Source of the DNA: Mycolicibacterium sp. CR10
GTDB taxonomy: Bacteria; Actinomycetota; Actinomycetes; Mycobacteriales; Mycobacteriaceae
Assembly: GCF_005222675.1 (NCBI RefSeq)
Contig: NZ_STGE01000019.1
Coordinates: forward strand, 372,001-436,000
DNA length: 64,000 bases
Direction of reading: 5' to 3'
Below, in pieces: positions 32,038 through 41,024 of this stretch. Numbering within the stretch: the stretch's first letter is position 1; each line of letters begins with the position of its first letter. Position numbers and translations under genes: made by a program. The notes below the pieces were generated by a model that saw only the letters and a list, made by a program, of their open reading frames with translations, was not told the origin of the DNA and made no database searches.

Positions 32038-32397
32038 TCGCGACAGTCTCGCCTGTAGCAGTGACAGGTATGCGAGGCGAGCGAGGAGCGCCTCGGCACC
32101 GCACCCCAAGGGGTCGACCAGGCCGCGCCCACCGCCAGGCGGCCATCGACCGTGCTGGTACCTCAAGCGGTTCGCTGCGCACGCCGGGGTAAGCCAGCGT
32201 GCCGCCGGCCGGGGTCACGGTGACCGTCGTCAACCAAACCGAACTCACTTCTGCGCGCAGCCCTACAAGAAGACGCCGTGCGCCGTCCCTAATGTTCTGT
32301 GCCGAAAACCGTTAGAGCGCGAGTCCGGTATCCGAAGCTGAGAAGTAGGGCGCCCAGGCTTACTAGATCAGTGGCCACACCGTGTAGGAACAAGTCC
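32038..32397. other. gene-poor intergenic region
   Basis: About 360 bases between divergent genes. Frames here are short and Arg/Pro-rich. It should contain the promoters for the zinc-ribbon gene (minus) and the DUF6602-like gene (plus). No striking repeat was noticed. Confidence 0.5.
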
Positions 32398-33285
32398 ATG
32401 GCGAACGAAGCGCACGACACCGTCCAGAGTCTTCTCGCAGAGGCTGAGAACCGCCTTTGGACGAGCTTCACCACCTCGCAATCGTTCAAGCACAGCGTGC
32501 TGAAGGGCAGTGACCGCGAGAGCGCGCTAGCGGATTTTCTCAGGCAGAGACTGCCCAGCCGTTTCGCCGTAACGACAGGAGAAGTAATCGACCAAGGAGG
32601 TCGCCGGAGTCCCCAACTAGATGTGGTGATCTACGACGGATCTGTGGCTGCGCCGATTCTGCCCGCCGATAGGGAGGGCGGAGCGGAAATCATCGGTGCC
32701 GAAGCTCTTTTAGCGACTGTTGAAGTCAAGTCAAAACTGACCAGGGCTGACATTCGACAAGCAGTTAGATCAGTAAAGACGCTATATTCGATGCGTCCGT
32801 TCGGAAATGGTTGGGGCATCGAGACCCACCGCGAAGTGCCTATCAAAACCGACGGCGATTTCCCTAGGTTCTTCTCGTCGGTTCTTGCGTTCGAGACGGA
32901 CATTGCCTCTGCAAACTGGCCATCGGTCGAGGCCGGAAGGGTTTTGGCAGAATGCCGAGATGCGGGGATTCCCTATGAATGGCTTAACCGAGTGTGCGTT
33001 CTTGACAAAGGCATCGTGCACCCTGCTGCAGGCCAAGTGATCCTGCACGATTCCCAGCGTCAATCGTTGGGGATGTGGTACTTCAGCCTGCTGAACTTCT
33101 TGTCACGTGAATCAGCGCGGCGAAGGCCATTTCCATGGTCGTCTTACGAGCCCTTGAGCGGGCGCAGACGAGTTTCGATAGATATCGGAGAGATGAATCA
33201 CGACGGCCGTGTTGAGGCTGCTCCACCGAAGACCTACTCAACGTCGCAGAGAAGAAATTATCGACAAGGCAAGTCGGCTAGGTGA
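32398..33285 (+). CDS. DUF6602-like PD-(D/E)XK family protein
   Basis: A 295-aa protein. N-terminal helix with 'FKHSVLKGSDRESALADFLRQRLPSRFAVTTGEVIDQGGRRSPQLDVVIYDGS', then 'GAEALLATVEVKSKLTRADIRQAVRS'. Glu41, Asp75 and Glu109-x-Lys111 form a PD-(D/E)XK-type signature. This matches the DUF6602 family, found near defence genes and in mobile DNA; activity has not been shown as far as I know. The ATG at 32398 has a taggaa-type ribosome site. It stands alone between two minus-strand genes. Confidence 0.75.
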   Translation: MANEAHDTVQSLLAEAENRLWTSFTTSQSFKHSVLKGSDRESALADFLRQRLPSRFAVTTGEVIDQGGRRSPQLDVVIYDGSVAAPILPADREGGAEIIGAEALLATVEVKSKLTRADIRQAVRSVKTLYSMRPFGNGWGIETHREVPIKTDGDFPRFFSSVLAFETDIASANWPSVEAGRVLAECRDAGIPYEWLNRVCVLDKGIVHPAAGQVILHDSQRQSLGMWYFSLLNFLSRESARRRPFPWSSYEPLSGRRRVSIDIGEMNHDGRVEAAPPKTYSTSQRRNYRQGKSAR

Positions 33286-33386
33286 CATCGCTCCCTGGGT
33301 CGAAGCCTCGGGCGCAGGACCTGTCAACTGCAGAGCGAGTCTTCATCTGTCGTGCCCTGCGCTTTCGCATCGCCCGAGGCTCGGAA

Positions 33387-33833
33387 CTAGCTACGGCCGG
33401 ACGGCACAAGCGGTTCAACGGCTTCAAACAGGTTTAGCAAGTGCTGAGCGAATTCGCCTTGATGCTGAGGCAGGAACAGCGCCATTCCTCGTACTTCGGC
33501 GATCGCTTCCCGGGCCCTCGATATCTCGGCCGTAGAGGGTCCAGTCCGCTCCGCCACGGCCTCCTCGATGTTGGTGCGCAAGTACGCATCGAGGCGGGCG
33601 CGCATTTGCTCGGCTTGGCGCTCGTAGTGCTCAAGTCGGCTCGCCAGCCGGCGGTAGTCCCGCTCAGCGGCGCGACGGCAGTCCTCACTGTGGAAGTCCT
33701 TGCGTCGTCCTGGCCCGGCAGTCCGAAGGAACTGCTCGTCGCATCGCGGGTTGGCGCAGGTGGCCTGGAGACTCTCTCGCTCGTCGTCCTCTCGACGCTT
33801 CGCAATGCCTACGACGTCACCGGACAACCTCAA
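33387..33833 (-). CDS. zinc-finger protein, mobile-element associated
   Basis: About 148 aa. A zinc knuckle 'CANPRCDEQFLRTAGPGRRKDFHSEDCRRAAERDYRRLASRLEHYERQAEQMRARLDAYL' (CxxxxC...HxxxC) leads into a long charged helix. This architecture is common in actinobacterial genomic islands and plasmids; its function is not known. The start is given as the TTG at 33833, which is uncertain; the core begins about 30 residues later. Confidence 0.65.
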   Translation of the reverse strand: MRLSGDVVGIAKRREDDERESLQATCANPRCDEQFLRTAGPGRRKDFHSEDCRRAAERDYRRLASRLEHYERQAEQMRARLDAYLRTNIEEAVAERTGPSTAEISRAREAIAEVRGMALFLPQHQGEFAQHLLNLFEAVEPLVPSGRS

Positions 33834-34042
33834 GCCTCCCTCTATGGTGTGTTAATTTGCGCGTTTTCGACCCCATTGTCGCATGAAGGTGCGCAGCTCA
33901 ACTGCTTAGACATGCTGGCCAGCACCGACGGGGTTGCGGCAACACGCTGGCCCGAACCGCAATAAATTAGCGCGAATCTTCTCAGCGTCATCATGATCGT
34001 GTGCGCGAAGACAGGCGCATTCTCCGACCGAGAGGCGAGGGC

Positions 34043-34162
34043 ATGTCAGGCAAGCGCGGACGTTGTGCGATCACGGGGCGTTTCGTGAAGCAGTCGACAG
34101 TGAAGAAGCATCCGAAGACCACGACCAACGAAAGCACCGGCAAACGCCGGAAGAAGAAGTAG
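34043..34162 (+). CDS. 39-aa basic peptide upstream of CBASS
   Basis: A complete short gene: MSGKRGRCAITGRFV, QSTVKKHPKTTTNEST and a C-terminal GKRRKKK, then tag. A gaggcgaggg ribosome site precedes the ATG. More than a third of the residues are Lys or Arg, and one Cys is present. It resembles small basic peptides (SGKRGR..TGRFV..STVK..PKTTV.EST) that I have seen repeatedly beside actinobacterial mobile genes. It ends 93 bases before the CBASS cyclase on the same strand and could be cotranscribed. Nucleic-acid binding is inference from charge. Confidence 0.6.
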   Translation: MSGKRGRCAITGRFVKQSTVKKHPKTTTNESTGKRRKKK

Positions 34163-34255
34163 TCGACAATCCCGCGCTGGCCGGCTTCGGCTGTCGGTGG
34201 TGGGGACCAGACTAACTGCGCGACGCACGGCGCATCACAAGATCGGAGGGGCCAA

Positions 34256-35266
34256 GTGGCTCACCTTAAGCAGCAATTCAGGGACGCCTTGAGCTCCATC
34301 GAGCCCGGCGACGACAAGGCCAACGCGCCCGAGGCGCACAACCTGGTACGCGATGCGCTCGAAGCCGATCCCACGCTCTCCGGATATGGCGTGAGCCCGG
34401 TGCTGATCGGGTCCTACAAGCGAAACGTGTCAATCAAGCGGATCAAGGATGTGGACGTGTTTGTCCGCCTTCCCAAGGTGTCCGCGGAGGTGTCCTCCCA
34501 CGACATTCTCGACCGCTTCTTCAAGGTGCTGCATGCAGAGTTCGGCGCCGACTCCGACGGGCACCGCCGGACCAAGCGCCAGGACCGCAGTCTGCAGGTC
34601 TCCTTCCCGGAATACGACCTCTACGTCGACGCAGTACCTGCCCGCCCCTACGTGGATGGCCAGACGTGGGAGATCCCGCAGAAGGGGGACGAGGACCAGT
34701 GGGTCCGCACCAACCCCGAAGCGCTGACCACACTGTCGAGCGCGATGAACGCCACCCACGACGGCTTCTACGTACCGACCGTCAAGTTGCTGCGCCAAAC
34801 GCGACGCGCCCTACTCGGCGTCGGGACGAAGCCTGGCGGATTCTTCATCGAAGTCGCGGCGTACCAGGCATTCAACTCAGGACTCGTCGGCGGCAATGAC
34901 CAAGCGGAGTACTACGTCTCAGCGCTGCAGCAGATCAGCACGATCATCAACAACTTCGCCACCTACGGCATCGAGGTGAGCGACCCCACACTGCTTGGCC
35001 ACACCATCTCGATCCGCGCGACCGACGACGAGATCGAAGCCGCCCGAACCTGCTTCGCAGATGCCGCGACCGCCGCACACGATGCGCTCGACAACGAGGA
35101 CGAAGGCGCCGCGGCGCTGACGTTTCAAAAGCTGCTCGGCGAGAACGGCGACGGCGACACCGTGTTCAAGATGCCGCCCGGTTTTAACGACGACGGCACC
35201 AAGCGCGCCTCGATCATCTCCCCCGGCGCCCGGGTCGTGCCAGCGGGGCCGAGAACATTCGGGTGA
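34256..35266 (+). CDS. CBASS CD-NTase (cGAS/DncV-like nucleotidyltransferase)
   Basis: A 336-aa cyclic-oligonucleotide synthase. The polymerase-beta active site is intact: GSYKR at 52-56, D65 and D67 in KDVDVFVRLP, and the third carboxylate D125 in YDLYVDAVPA. The C-terminal half is helical. The protein ends in Gly (PRTFG); in type II CBASS, Cap2 joins the cyclase C-terminus to targets, and a terminal Gly suits this. GTG 34256 follows cggagggg. It overlaps the Cap2 gene by four bases (gtga). On phage sensing it should make a second messenger for the SAVED effector two genes downstream. The nucleotide made is not predictable here. Confidence 0.92.
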   Translation: MAHLKQQFRDALSSIEPGDDKANAPEAHNLVRDALEADPTLSGYGVSPVLIGSYKRNVSIKRIKDVDVFVRLPKVSAEVSSHDILDRFFKVLHAEFGADSDGHRRTKRQDRSLQVSFPEYDLYVDAVPARPYVDGQTWEIPQKGDEDQWVRTNPEALTTLSSAMNATHDGFYVPTVKLLRQTRRALLGVGTKPGGFFIEVAAYQAFNSGLVGGNDQAEYYVSALQQISTIINNFATYGIEVSDPTLLGHTISIRATDDEIEAARTCFADAATAAHDALDNEDEGAAALTFQKLLGENGDGDTVFKMPPGFNDDGTKRASIISPGARVVPAGPRTFG

Positions 35267-36726
35267 GCCTCGCCAGATACGACGACTACGTCGCTTACAC
35301 CCGACAACACTTCGAGGAAGGGCTCATACGGCGCGGCTTCTTCGAAACACAAGCAGGATGGCGAGGCCCCATCGCGCACGACAACGGCGCCACCAACGTT
35401 CTCATCACGCTGCCGGACCGATTCCCATTTCACCCGCCTTCAGTGATGCCTATCGATCATGATGCAGTGCCCTGGTCCTGGCATCGCGAGGTGAGCGGAG
35501 CACTGTGTCTGGTGGCCGAGGACGACCACGCTGGACTGTGGTGGACCGAAGTGACCGCGTTCCTGGACCAAGTCCATGCATGGTTCGACCAAGCCCACGC
35601 CGGCTGGCACGAAGACCGCCCCGACCTCGACCTCGACAGGTACTTCCACCAGTCCGACGACACCCGCCTCTACCTCTACAACGACCTCGCGCCATACAGC
35701 GACGGATTCATTCGCTTCCGCCCGGCGAGGAACAACACCATGCACATCGGGCGAGGGACAGCACTGTCGAAGCCTGCAAAAGGCAGTAAGCACCGTTTCG
35801 GCTACGTCGCGAACGTCGGAGACGTCGAAGTGCCGCCGAGGACATGGGCGGACATCGCTGAGCGGATCGACCCGAACATCAACCTAGACAGACGAATTCG
35901 GCGCCGCGAAGTCACCGTGGTGATGCTGACGTATCGACGCGGCCCCCACCAGGGCATCATCGCGCTGGAGGTGTGGCCCGCAACAGACGGCGGCATCGCC
36001 GCCAGGCGCCTGCGTTCCGCGGCCGACACCGACGCTGCCCGCTCCGCAAGGGCCGGCCTGCTAGCCCCCGAACTCCGCCGACATCACGTCGCGGTCGTCG
36101 GCGTAGGCGCCTTGGGGTCGTTTGTCGCAGATATGCTGGCCCGTTCGGGCGTGCGCCACCTCACCCTCGTTGACCACGACATCGTTGAGCCGGGAAACGT
36201 CGTCCGTCACCTCGTCGGCCCCGACACAGTGGGACTGCCGAAGGTCGAAGCGGTCAGACGCCACATCGCCGCCCGCGGCCAACTGCAAGGCGGTGACATC
36301 GCGGTCATCAATAACGCACTGGCCTCTGGCGACTCCGCCGTAGAGCTTGTGCAACACCACAGTCTCGTAATCAACGCCACCGCGGATTTCGCCACCACAG
36401 CGCTGCTACACCTCACCGCCGAGGCATTCAACACGCATATCCTCTCGGCGGCACTGCAGAACGACGGCGCGACATACCGTATCGATGTGCTGCCTGCGCT
36501 CGGCGGCGCCGACCCGTTACCACCCTCAGATACCGGCGAAGCCAGCGCGCACCAACCTCTGTCCGAATCCGGATGCGGCAGCCCCATCTCGCCGACACCA
36601 CCTCATGCGGTCATCGAAGCTGCCGCAGCGACAGTCCGGCACGCCGTCGGCTTGCTCGTCGACAGGCCGCTGCACCCGTCAGGAGAAGTCCATCACTACA
36701 CGCTCGACGAGAGGACGCAGCAGTGA
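35263..36726 (+). CDS. cap2: CBASS Cap2 (E2-E1 ubiquitin-transfer-like fusion)
   Basis: A 487-aa protein. N-terminal E2-like domain with 'LPDRFPFHPPSVMP' and putative catalytic Cys82 in SGALCLV; a linker domain; then an E1/ThiF domain from about residue 265: nucleotide-binding GVGALG at 280-285, 'LTLVDHDIVEPGNVVRHLVG', and putative catalytic Cys438 in SGCGSPISP. Cap2 adenylates the CD-NTase C-terminus and conjugates it to a target, priming the cyclase. It overlaps both neighbours by four-base GTGA junctions, so expression of the three genes is tightly coupled. Both key cysteines are present, so activity is likely. Confidence 0.9.
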   Translation: MSLARYDDYVAYTRQHFEEGLIRRGFFETQAGWRGPIAHDNGATNVLITLPDRFPFHPPSVMPIDHDAVPWSWHREVSGALCLVAEDDHAGLWWTEVTAFLDQVHAWFDQAHAGWHEDRPDLDLDRYFHQSDDTRLYLYNDLAPYSDGFIRFRPARNNTMHIGRGTALSKPAKGSKHRFGYVANVGDVEVPPRTWADIAERIDPNINLDRRIRRREVTVVMLTYRRGPHQGIIALEVWPATDGGIAARRLRSAADTDAARSARAGLLAPELRRHHVAVVGVGALGSFVADMLARSGVRHLTLVDHDIVEPGNVVRHLVGPDTVGLPKVEAVRRHIAARGQLQGGDIAVINNALASGDSAVELVQHHSLVINATADFATTALLHLTAEAFNTHILSAALQNDGATYRIDVLPALGGADPLPPSDTGEASAHQPLSESGCGSPISPTPPHAVIEAAAATVRHAVGLLVDRPLHPSGEVHHYTLDERTQQ

Positions 36727-38489
36727 GGCGCACCCCGGCGCGAATTCACCTCCAAAACGCGGCGCACACCTTGATCGCCTCCGAAACCGCTAAGCACCTG
36801 CCACTCGAGACCGGAGGCGTGCTGCTCGGTTATCGCGAGGACGCCGACATCATCGTCACCCATGCCCTGGTAGTGGATGGGAAACTCGCGTCCGCGAACC
36901 GCTATGTGCGCGACGACGTGAAGGCCAACGAGCTGCTGCGTGCCTTTCGCGAAGGTCGCGCCGACGACGATCCGATCGGATACATCGGCGAATGGCATAG
37001 CCACCCAGCCCCCTGCGGGCCCAGTCCGACCGACGTCCACGCGATTCGGGCCACCGCTAAGTCCAGCGACGGCGCCATTGCTCTGCTTGTTCACATCCCG
37101 TCAAGCTCCCCGGCGTTTTCCGGCATCGTCGCCGCGCGCGGCCGGCTGGGACGTGTCTCGACCCAAGCGGCCACAGTGTTGTTGCCACAGAGCAGATTTC
37201 CACCTCTTGGCCCGCTACCAAACGGTGCGGTCCGCGGTGACGGACCAGTGTTTGTTTCTTACCGGCAGTCCGACGGAACTGCGGCCGCTGAATCGCTTGA
37301 GGGTCTACTCAGGGCGGCGGGGTTGGTCGTGTGGCGCGACCGCAGCGACCTACGCGCGGGCACCACAACCGATCGGCTAGAGCAGGCCCTCACCCAGGGC
37401 CTGTCGGCAGCGGTGCTTGTCGTGACACCAGACATCGTGTGTAGCGAGATCGTCCGCGAACGCGAACTACCGCGCCTGCTGCAACTCGACGCAGATCCAG
37501 GTTTCAGCCTTTGCATTGCCAATCACGTGGCCCGACAGCCCGACAATTCCAGGTGCGACTTCGAGGCCCCCGACCGGCTACTGCAAACGGCGCCCGCCCG
37601 CACCCTGGCCGACAAGAAGCAAACCAACATGCTCGACCCCGCTGGCGAGGTCGAGATCGCGCGCGACCTCCTGATGCACCGCGTCGAACAACGGACATCC
37701 ATGCTCCGCCAACAACAACGGCCTTTCACGATTCGCGTGCAAAGCAGGCCAACACCGTCCGCTATCGATGCCGGCGAGGACGACTTGCACATCCGCCTCA
37801 GCGCCGCCACCAGCGGGCGCCTTCCCTCTCCACGCGGGCTCAGGCTCCTTCAGACCACACTGCCGCTAATCAGCGACGCGGTATACGCCACTGGCGCCAG
37901 AACCGTACGAATCGCCGGCGGCGCACACCTATCGGTAGCCCTAGCCCTGGGCGCCGCACTGCCTGAGACGAGATTGGGGGTCCTTGAGGTCCTCGACCTC
38001 CAGGACCAGGTGTGGACCTCCTTGGCCGGCGACAGACTCTCCAACAACGACGTCCAAATCGAACCCATCGACCCGGAGAGGTCATCCACGGCTGGGCGTG
38101 AGCGAATCGCGGTGTTTGTCAGTCTGACTCCCGAGGCCGACCGCACCGCTTTCGCGCGGCTCATCCGCGAGTCAACCGACGGGTTCACCGCCGCCGCCAT
38201 CGTGGCGACCGAGCCGAACAGCAGAATCGACGCACGCGAAGGCGGCCGTCTGAGTGCATCCGTCGCGCGCGCTATCAAGGGGCTCGCGGCGAGCAGGGGC
38301 CGCGCCGAGGTGCACCTGGCCTTCCACGGCCCGTACACCATGGCTGCGCTCACCGGCCGCTACCTCAATGCGTTGCGCACCGTCATCTACGAATGGGACA
38401 GCGAGGGCGCCGACGGGCCGACCTACACGCCGGTCATCGTTTTGGAACCCGGCACCGCCGGGGGACCGATCAGCGACGTCCTCGTCTAA
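36723..38489 (+). CDS. CBASS Cap3-TIR-SAVED fusion (JAB/JAMM protease + NADase effector)
   Basis: A 588-aa protein fusing two normally separate CBASS functions. Residues 1-165: JAB/JAMM isopeptidase of Cap3 type, with Glu29 (LETGG), His92, His94, Ser101 and Asp104 in GEWHSHPAPCGPSPTD. Residues 174-300: TIR domain (PVFVSYRQSDGTAAAESLEGLLRAAGLVVWRD), with a candidate catalytic Glu242 in VCSEI. Residues about 335-588: SAVED domain, with 'TVRIAGGAHLSVALALG' and the typical end 'HLAFHGPYTMAALTGRYLNALRTVIYEWD'. TIR-SAVED proteins bind a cyclic nucleotide, form filaments and destroy NAD+. The GTG at 36723 overlaps the Cap2 stop. Confidence 0.88.
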   Translation: MRRTPARIHLQNAAHTLIASETAKHLPLETGGVLLGYREDADIIVTHALVVDGKLASANRYVRDDVKANELLRAFREGRADDDPIGYIGEWHSHPAPCGPSPTDVHAIRATAKSSDGAIALLVHIPSSSPAFSGIVAARGRLGRVSTQAATVLLPQSRFPPLGPLPNGAVRGDGPVFVSYRQSDGTAAAESLEGLLRAAGLVVWRDRSDLRAGTTTDRLEQALTQGLSAAVLVVTPDIVCSEIVRERELPRLLQLDADPGFSLCIANHVARQPDNSRCDFEAPDRLLQTAPARTLADKKQTNMLDPAGEVEIARDLLMHRVEQRTSMLRQQQRPFTIRVQSRPTPSAIDAGEDDLHIRLSAATSGRLPSPRGLRLLQTTLPLISDAVYATGARTVRIAGGAHLSVALALGAALPETRLGVLEVLDLQDQVWTSLAGDRLSNNDVQIEPIDPERSSTAGRERIAVFVSLTPEADRTAFARLIRESTDGFTAAAIVATEPNSRIDAREGGRLSASVARAIKGLAASRGRAEVHLAFHGPYTMAALTGRYLNALRTVIYEWDSEGADGPTYTPVIVLEPGTAGGPISDVLV

Positions 38490-38556
38490 AGCGCTGCGCG
38501 CTGCGATCCGAAATGCGGCCGATGCGGCGGTCCGCCGAGAGCAATGGTCTGCGAGT

Positions 38557-39504
38557 TCACGTGAGGGTTCCAGGCAAGGCTTTCTCGATTGTGGCCGTCA
38601 GCCGGTCGTGGGGACTGTGATCGGCGCCGTAAAAGTCGACGACGTATGACAGCGCGTTGTAGAACGTCGCGACCGCCGTGGTGAGCAGTCGTTGAAGGTG
38701 TGTGCTGTTCACGCGCAAGGTGAACTCGACGTGGTCACCGCGGTTGACCGGATCCCGGAACTGGCGGGCAAGATCCAGGGAGGGATGCGTGCCACTTGAG
38801 AACAGACCGTAAACGCCGCGCGCCTGGCTCCCGCTCAAGGAACTGCCCGCCGACCGAGCCAGCAACCCGAACATCCACTCGACACCCGCCTCTGGTCCTA
38901 GAAAACGCTGACCTGCCAACGTACGACCGGGTGCGCTCTCGCTCAGATCCTCTGCGGTGGCTTCCGGGAAGGTAGCAATCGCCCGTCTACGAACCTCTGT
39001 CCATCGCCACTTCGCCGCGAGGTAATTTTCATCCTGTTTGGAACCTAACCGGCTTGCCGCCGCCTTGGTGGCTTCAGCGCTAGCGAAAGTCTCCAGGTAG
39101 GCCCGGGCGAGGATGTCGACATAGCGAATCGGCGAATCACCCAGAACCCACAACACACGAGAACTGTGCTCGACGACAGAACGCGCGACTGGCAGCGGCG
39201 GGAAGATCAACTCCTCGGCCCGATAGAGGGCCGCTAGGCCGCCCAGATGGGCAGCGGCAATCTCGAGGTACGTGACAACCACCTCGGAGACTAAGTCGAA
39301 GCCGGCCGACATGTCGGCACTGGAGACTGCCGGATCACGTTGCGAGAGAATAATTTTCGCTCTCGCAGCTGGCGATCCCTCGCGCGGCGTCCAGAGTGAT
39401 TCATCAGCTGTTGCCAAGAAGGAGATTCGGCACTGCTCGGCCACCTCGGCCAGTTCGTTAAGTCGAGCGGCGGCGCCACTGTTCGGATTCTGTCCTCTGT
39501 CCAT
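38557..39504 (-). CDS. hypothetical helical protein
   Basis: A 315-aa mostly helical protein: 'LVSEVVVTYLEIAAAHLGGLAALYRAEELIFPPLPVARSVVEHSSRVLWVLGDSPIRYVDILARAYLETFA'. The 'P...ARS..E....W.L' helix resembles DUF5677-like proteins related to HEPN folds, and 'GLFSSGTHPSLDLA' later is also similar to that group, but no R-x4-H motif is evident. The ATG at 39504 has a taggag ribosome site. It converges with the CBASS operon (67 bases between stops) and lies downstream of the HEPN-like gene. Function unknown. Confidence 0.65.
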   Translation of the reverse strand: MDRGQNPNSGAAARLNELAEVAEQCRISFLATADESLWTPREGSPAARAKIILSQRDPAVSSADMSAGFDLVSEVVVTYLEIAAAHLGGLAALYRAEELIFPPLPVARSVVEHSSRVLWVLGDSPIRYVDILARAYLETFASAEATKAAASRLGSKQDENYLAAKWRWTEVRRRAIATFPEATAEDLSESAPGRTLAGQRFLGPEAGVEWMFGLLARSAGSSLSGSQARGVYGLFSSGTHPSLDLARQFRDPVNRGDHVEFTLRVNSTHLQRLLTTAVATFYNALSYVVDFYGADHSPHDRLTATIEKALPGTLT

Positions 39505-39694
39505 TAGGTGGGCTCCTAACGACGATGGCTTCGTCGCCACTTCGCGGTTTCGAATCTCGATGCGGCACGCACTGTCCTACGAATCGCGCCACACACCGAT
39601 GTCAGACTGCTCCGCCGCATCGCAGTCGCCCTCTGGATGGTGCGGCCCCACGCGGTCAGTAAGTGTGGCACCCCAGACCCGCCGGTCGAGGTTC

Positions 39695-40975
39695 TCAACG
39701 TGCTCGCACCCGGCCGGTAGCAATATCAGAATCCACCCTCTGCCTCCAGGCTGCGTACTTGTCGCGCCATGGCGGCTCTGTCTTCTGCCGTTTCTGGGCA
39801 AACGCTTTAACCAACGGCCATCGCCCTAGCGATGCCAATCTGTCTTCACCTACCCACATCAGCGCAGTACGAGGAGATTTACGCGCCTGTGCGGCTAGGA
39901 GTTCGGTCACGTAGTCGTCCAGACCGTGCATTGCATTGAGCGCATCGGCAGCTTCGTCAGCCGTCGGTTGAAAGCCCCGGTGGACAACCCGGTTGCGCGG
40001 GCCTGCCACCTTCCTGGACCACTCTCCGACCGGGCTTGTGCCAAGCGGATTCCATTGCCCTCCGAGGCGAGGGTGGTACTCCTTCTTCACGCGTGACGCT
40101 AGCGGCGCGGCCAACACTGCGGCCGCTGCGTCGACGTCGCCCGTCGACTCGGGCGCACCACCGGTCTCTTCCCACAGCATCAGACCTAGCACTCCATCGA
40201 GGAGAATCTCGCATGCCTGCGCTGCCATTACGATGGCGTTGGCAAAGTCGCCATCAACGGTGAGCGTCTGCTCAGCCTCTACGACCGCACGGCGATAAAT
40301 GGCGCGGATATCGCCAGCAGAAAGTAGCTGCACGTTTGACAAGACCTGCGCAAGGGCGTTTGTCTCAAGCAACTTCGTAGGGCGATCATCGCCAAAGTTC
40401 TTGTGATTCAGCGGCTGGAGATGGACAGTCCAGTCTGGCTTCTCGATTGTCAGCTCCCGTCGCAGCAAGGGAATCGACGGCCCCACGCGCATGTAGGTCG
40501 GTACCCGCGCGGGTACGTCTGCCGACAGGTTGTAGGAGTGTACGAAGTGCTGCAGACAGTGCAGGCCCCTCAGCCATGGGTCAGTGAGGTCCTCGAGTTC
40601 CGTATCCGTTGGGGCGGTGTCCGTCGAAGCCACGTCGTATACGGCTACTTCGGCGATGGTAACGACACGTTTGGGCTTGAATTCCTCGTCATCTCTGACG
40701 AACTCGGAAGCAGTAACCGGCGCGAGCGCAGACACGTCGCCCTTGAAATGCTCCATCACCCTCACCGCAGCGGTCGTGCGGACTTGATAGTCGGCGGGTG
40801 CGACTGGTACGTGGGTGAAGCTGATCGTCACGTCTTGCGGCCCCCCTACCCGCAGCAGAAGGTCATCGACCTGCTCATTGATCGTCGGTGTCGCGAGATA
40901 GGGCGTTCTTCGTTCGTCATACACAAAGTGCAGGGTGATGTTTTTGTTTGATGCCGATCGGGTCGGGCAGAGCAA
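39695..40975 (-). CDS. hypothetical protein with HEPN-like RNxxxH motif
   Basis: About 426 aa. The N-terminal half is beta-rich ('LHFVYDERRTPYLATPTINEQVDDLLLRVGGPQDVTISFTHV'). The C-terminal half is helical: 'DFANAIVMAAQACEILLDGVLGLMLWEE' and then 'VAGPRNRVVHRGFQPTADEAADALNAM', in which R327-N-R-V-V-H332 is an R-x4-H motif as in HEPN ribonucleases. It starts 49 bases after the hsdR stop on the same strand, so it may be carried in the restriction operon. The start is uncertain; TTG 40975 is the longest option. A nuclease role is inference from the motif. Confidence 0.65.
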   Translation of the reverse strand: MLCPTRSASNKNITLHFVYDERRTPYLATPTINEQVDDLLLRVGGPQDVTISFTHVPVAPADYQVRTTAAVRVMEHFKGDVSALAPVTASEFVRDDEEFKPKRVVTIAEVAVYDVASTDTAPTDTELEDLTDPWLRGLHCLQHFVHSYNLSADVPARVPTYMRVGPSIPLLRRELTIEKPDWTVHLQPLNHKNFGDDRPTKLLETNALAQVLSNVQLLSAGDIRAIYRRAVVEAEQTLTVDGDFANAIVMAAQACEILLDGVLGLMLWEETGGAPESTGDVDAAAAVLAAPLASRVKKEYHPRLGGQWNPLGTSPVGEWSRKVAGPRNRVVHRGFQPTADEAADALNAMHGLDDYVTELLAAQARKSPRTALMWVGEDRLASLGRWPLVKAFAQKRQKTEPPWRDKYAAWRQRVDSDIATGRVRAR

Positions 40976-41024
40976 CGAAGTAGATGTTCTGGAATCGATT
41001 CACGTCAGTCGGACCCGCGTCATC

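Noticed and set aside
36573..36722. In-frame ATG upstream of the JAB-TIR-SAVED gene
   Set aside because: It lies inside the Cap2 gene; the GTG at 36723 repeats the same GTGA overlap seen at the other CBASS junction and starts right before the JAB domain.
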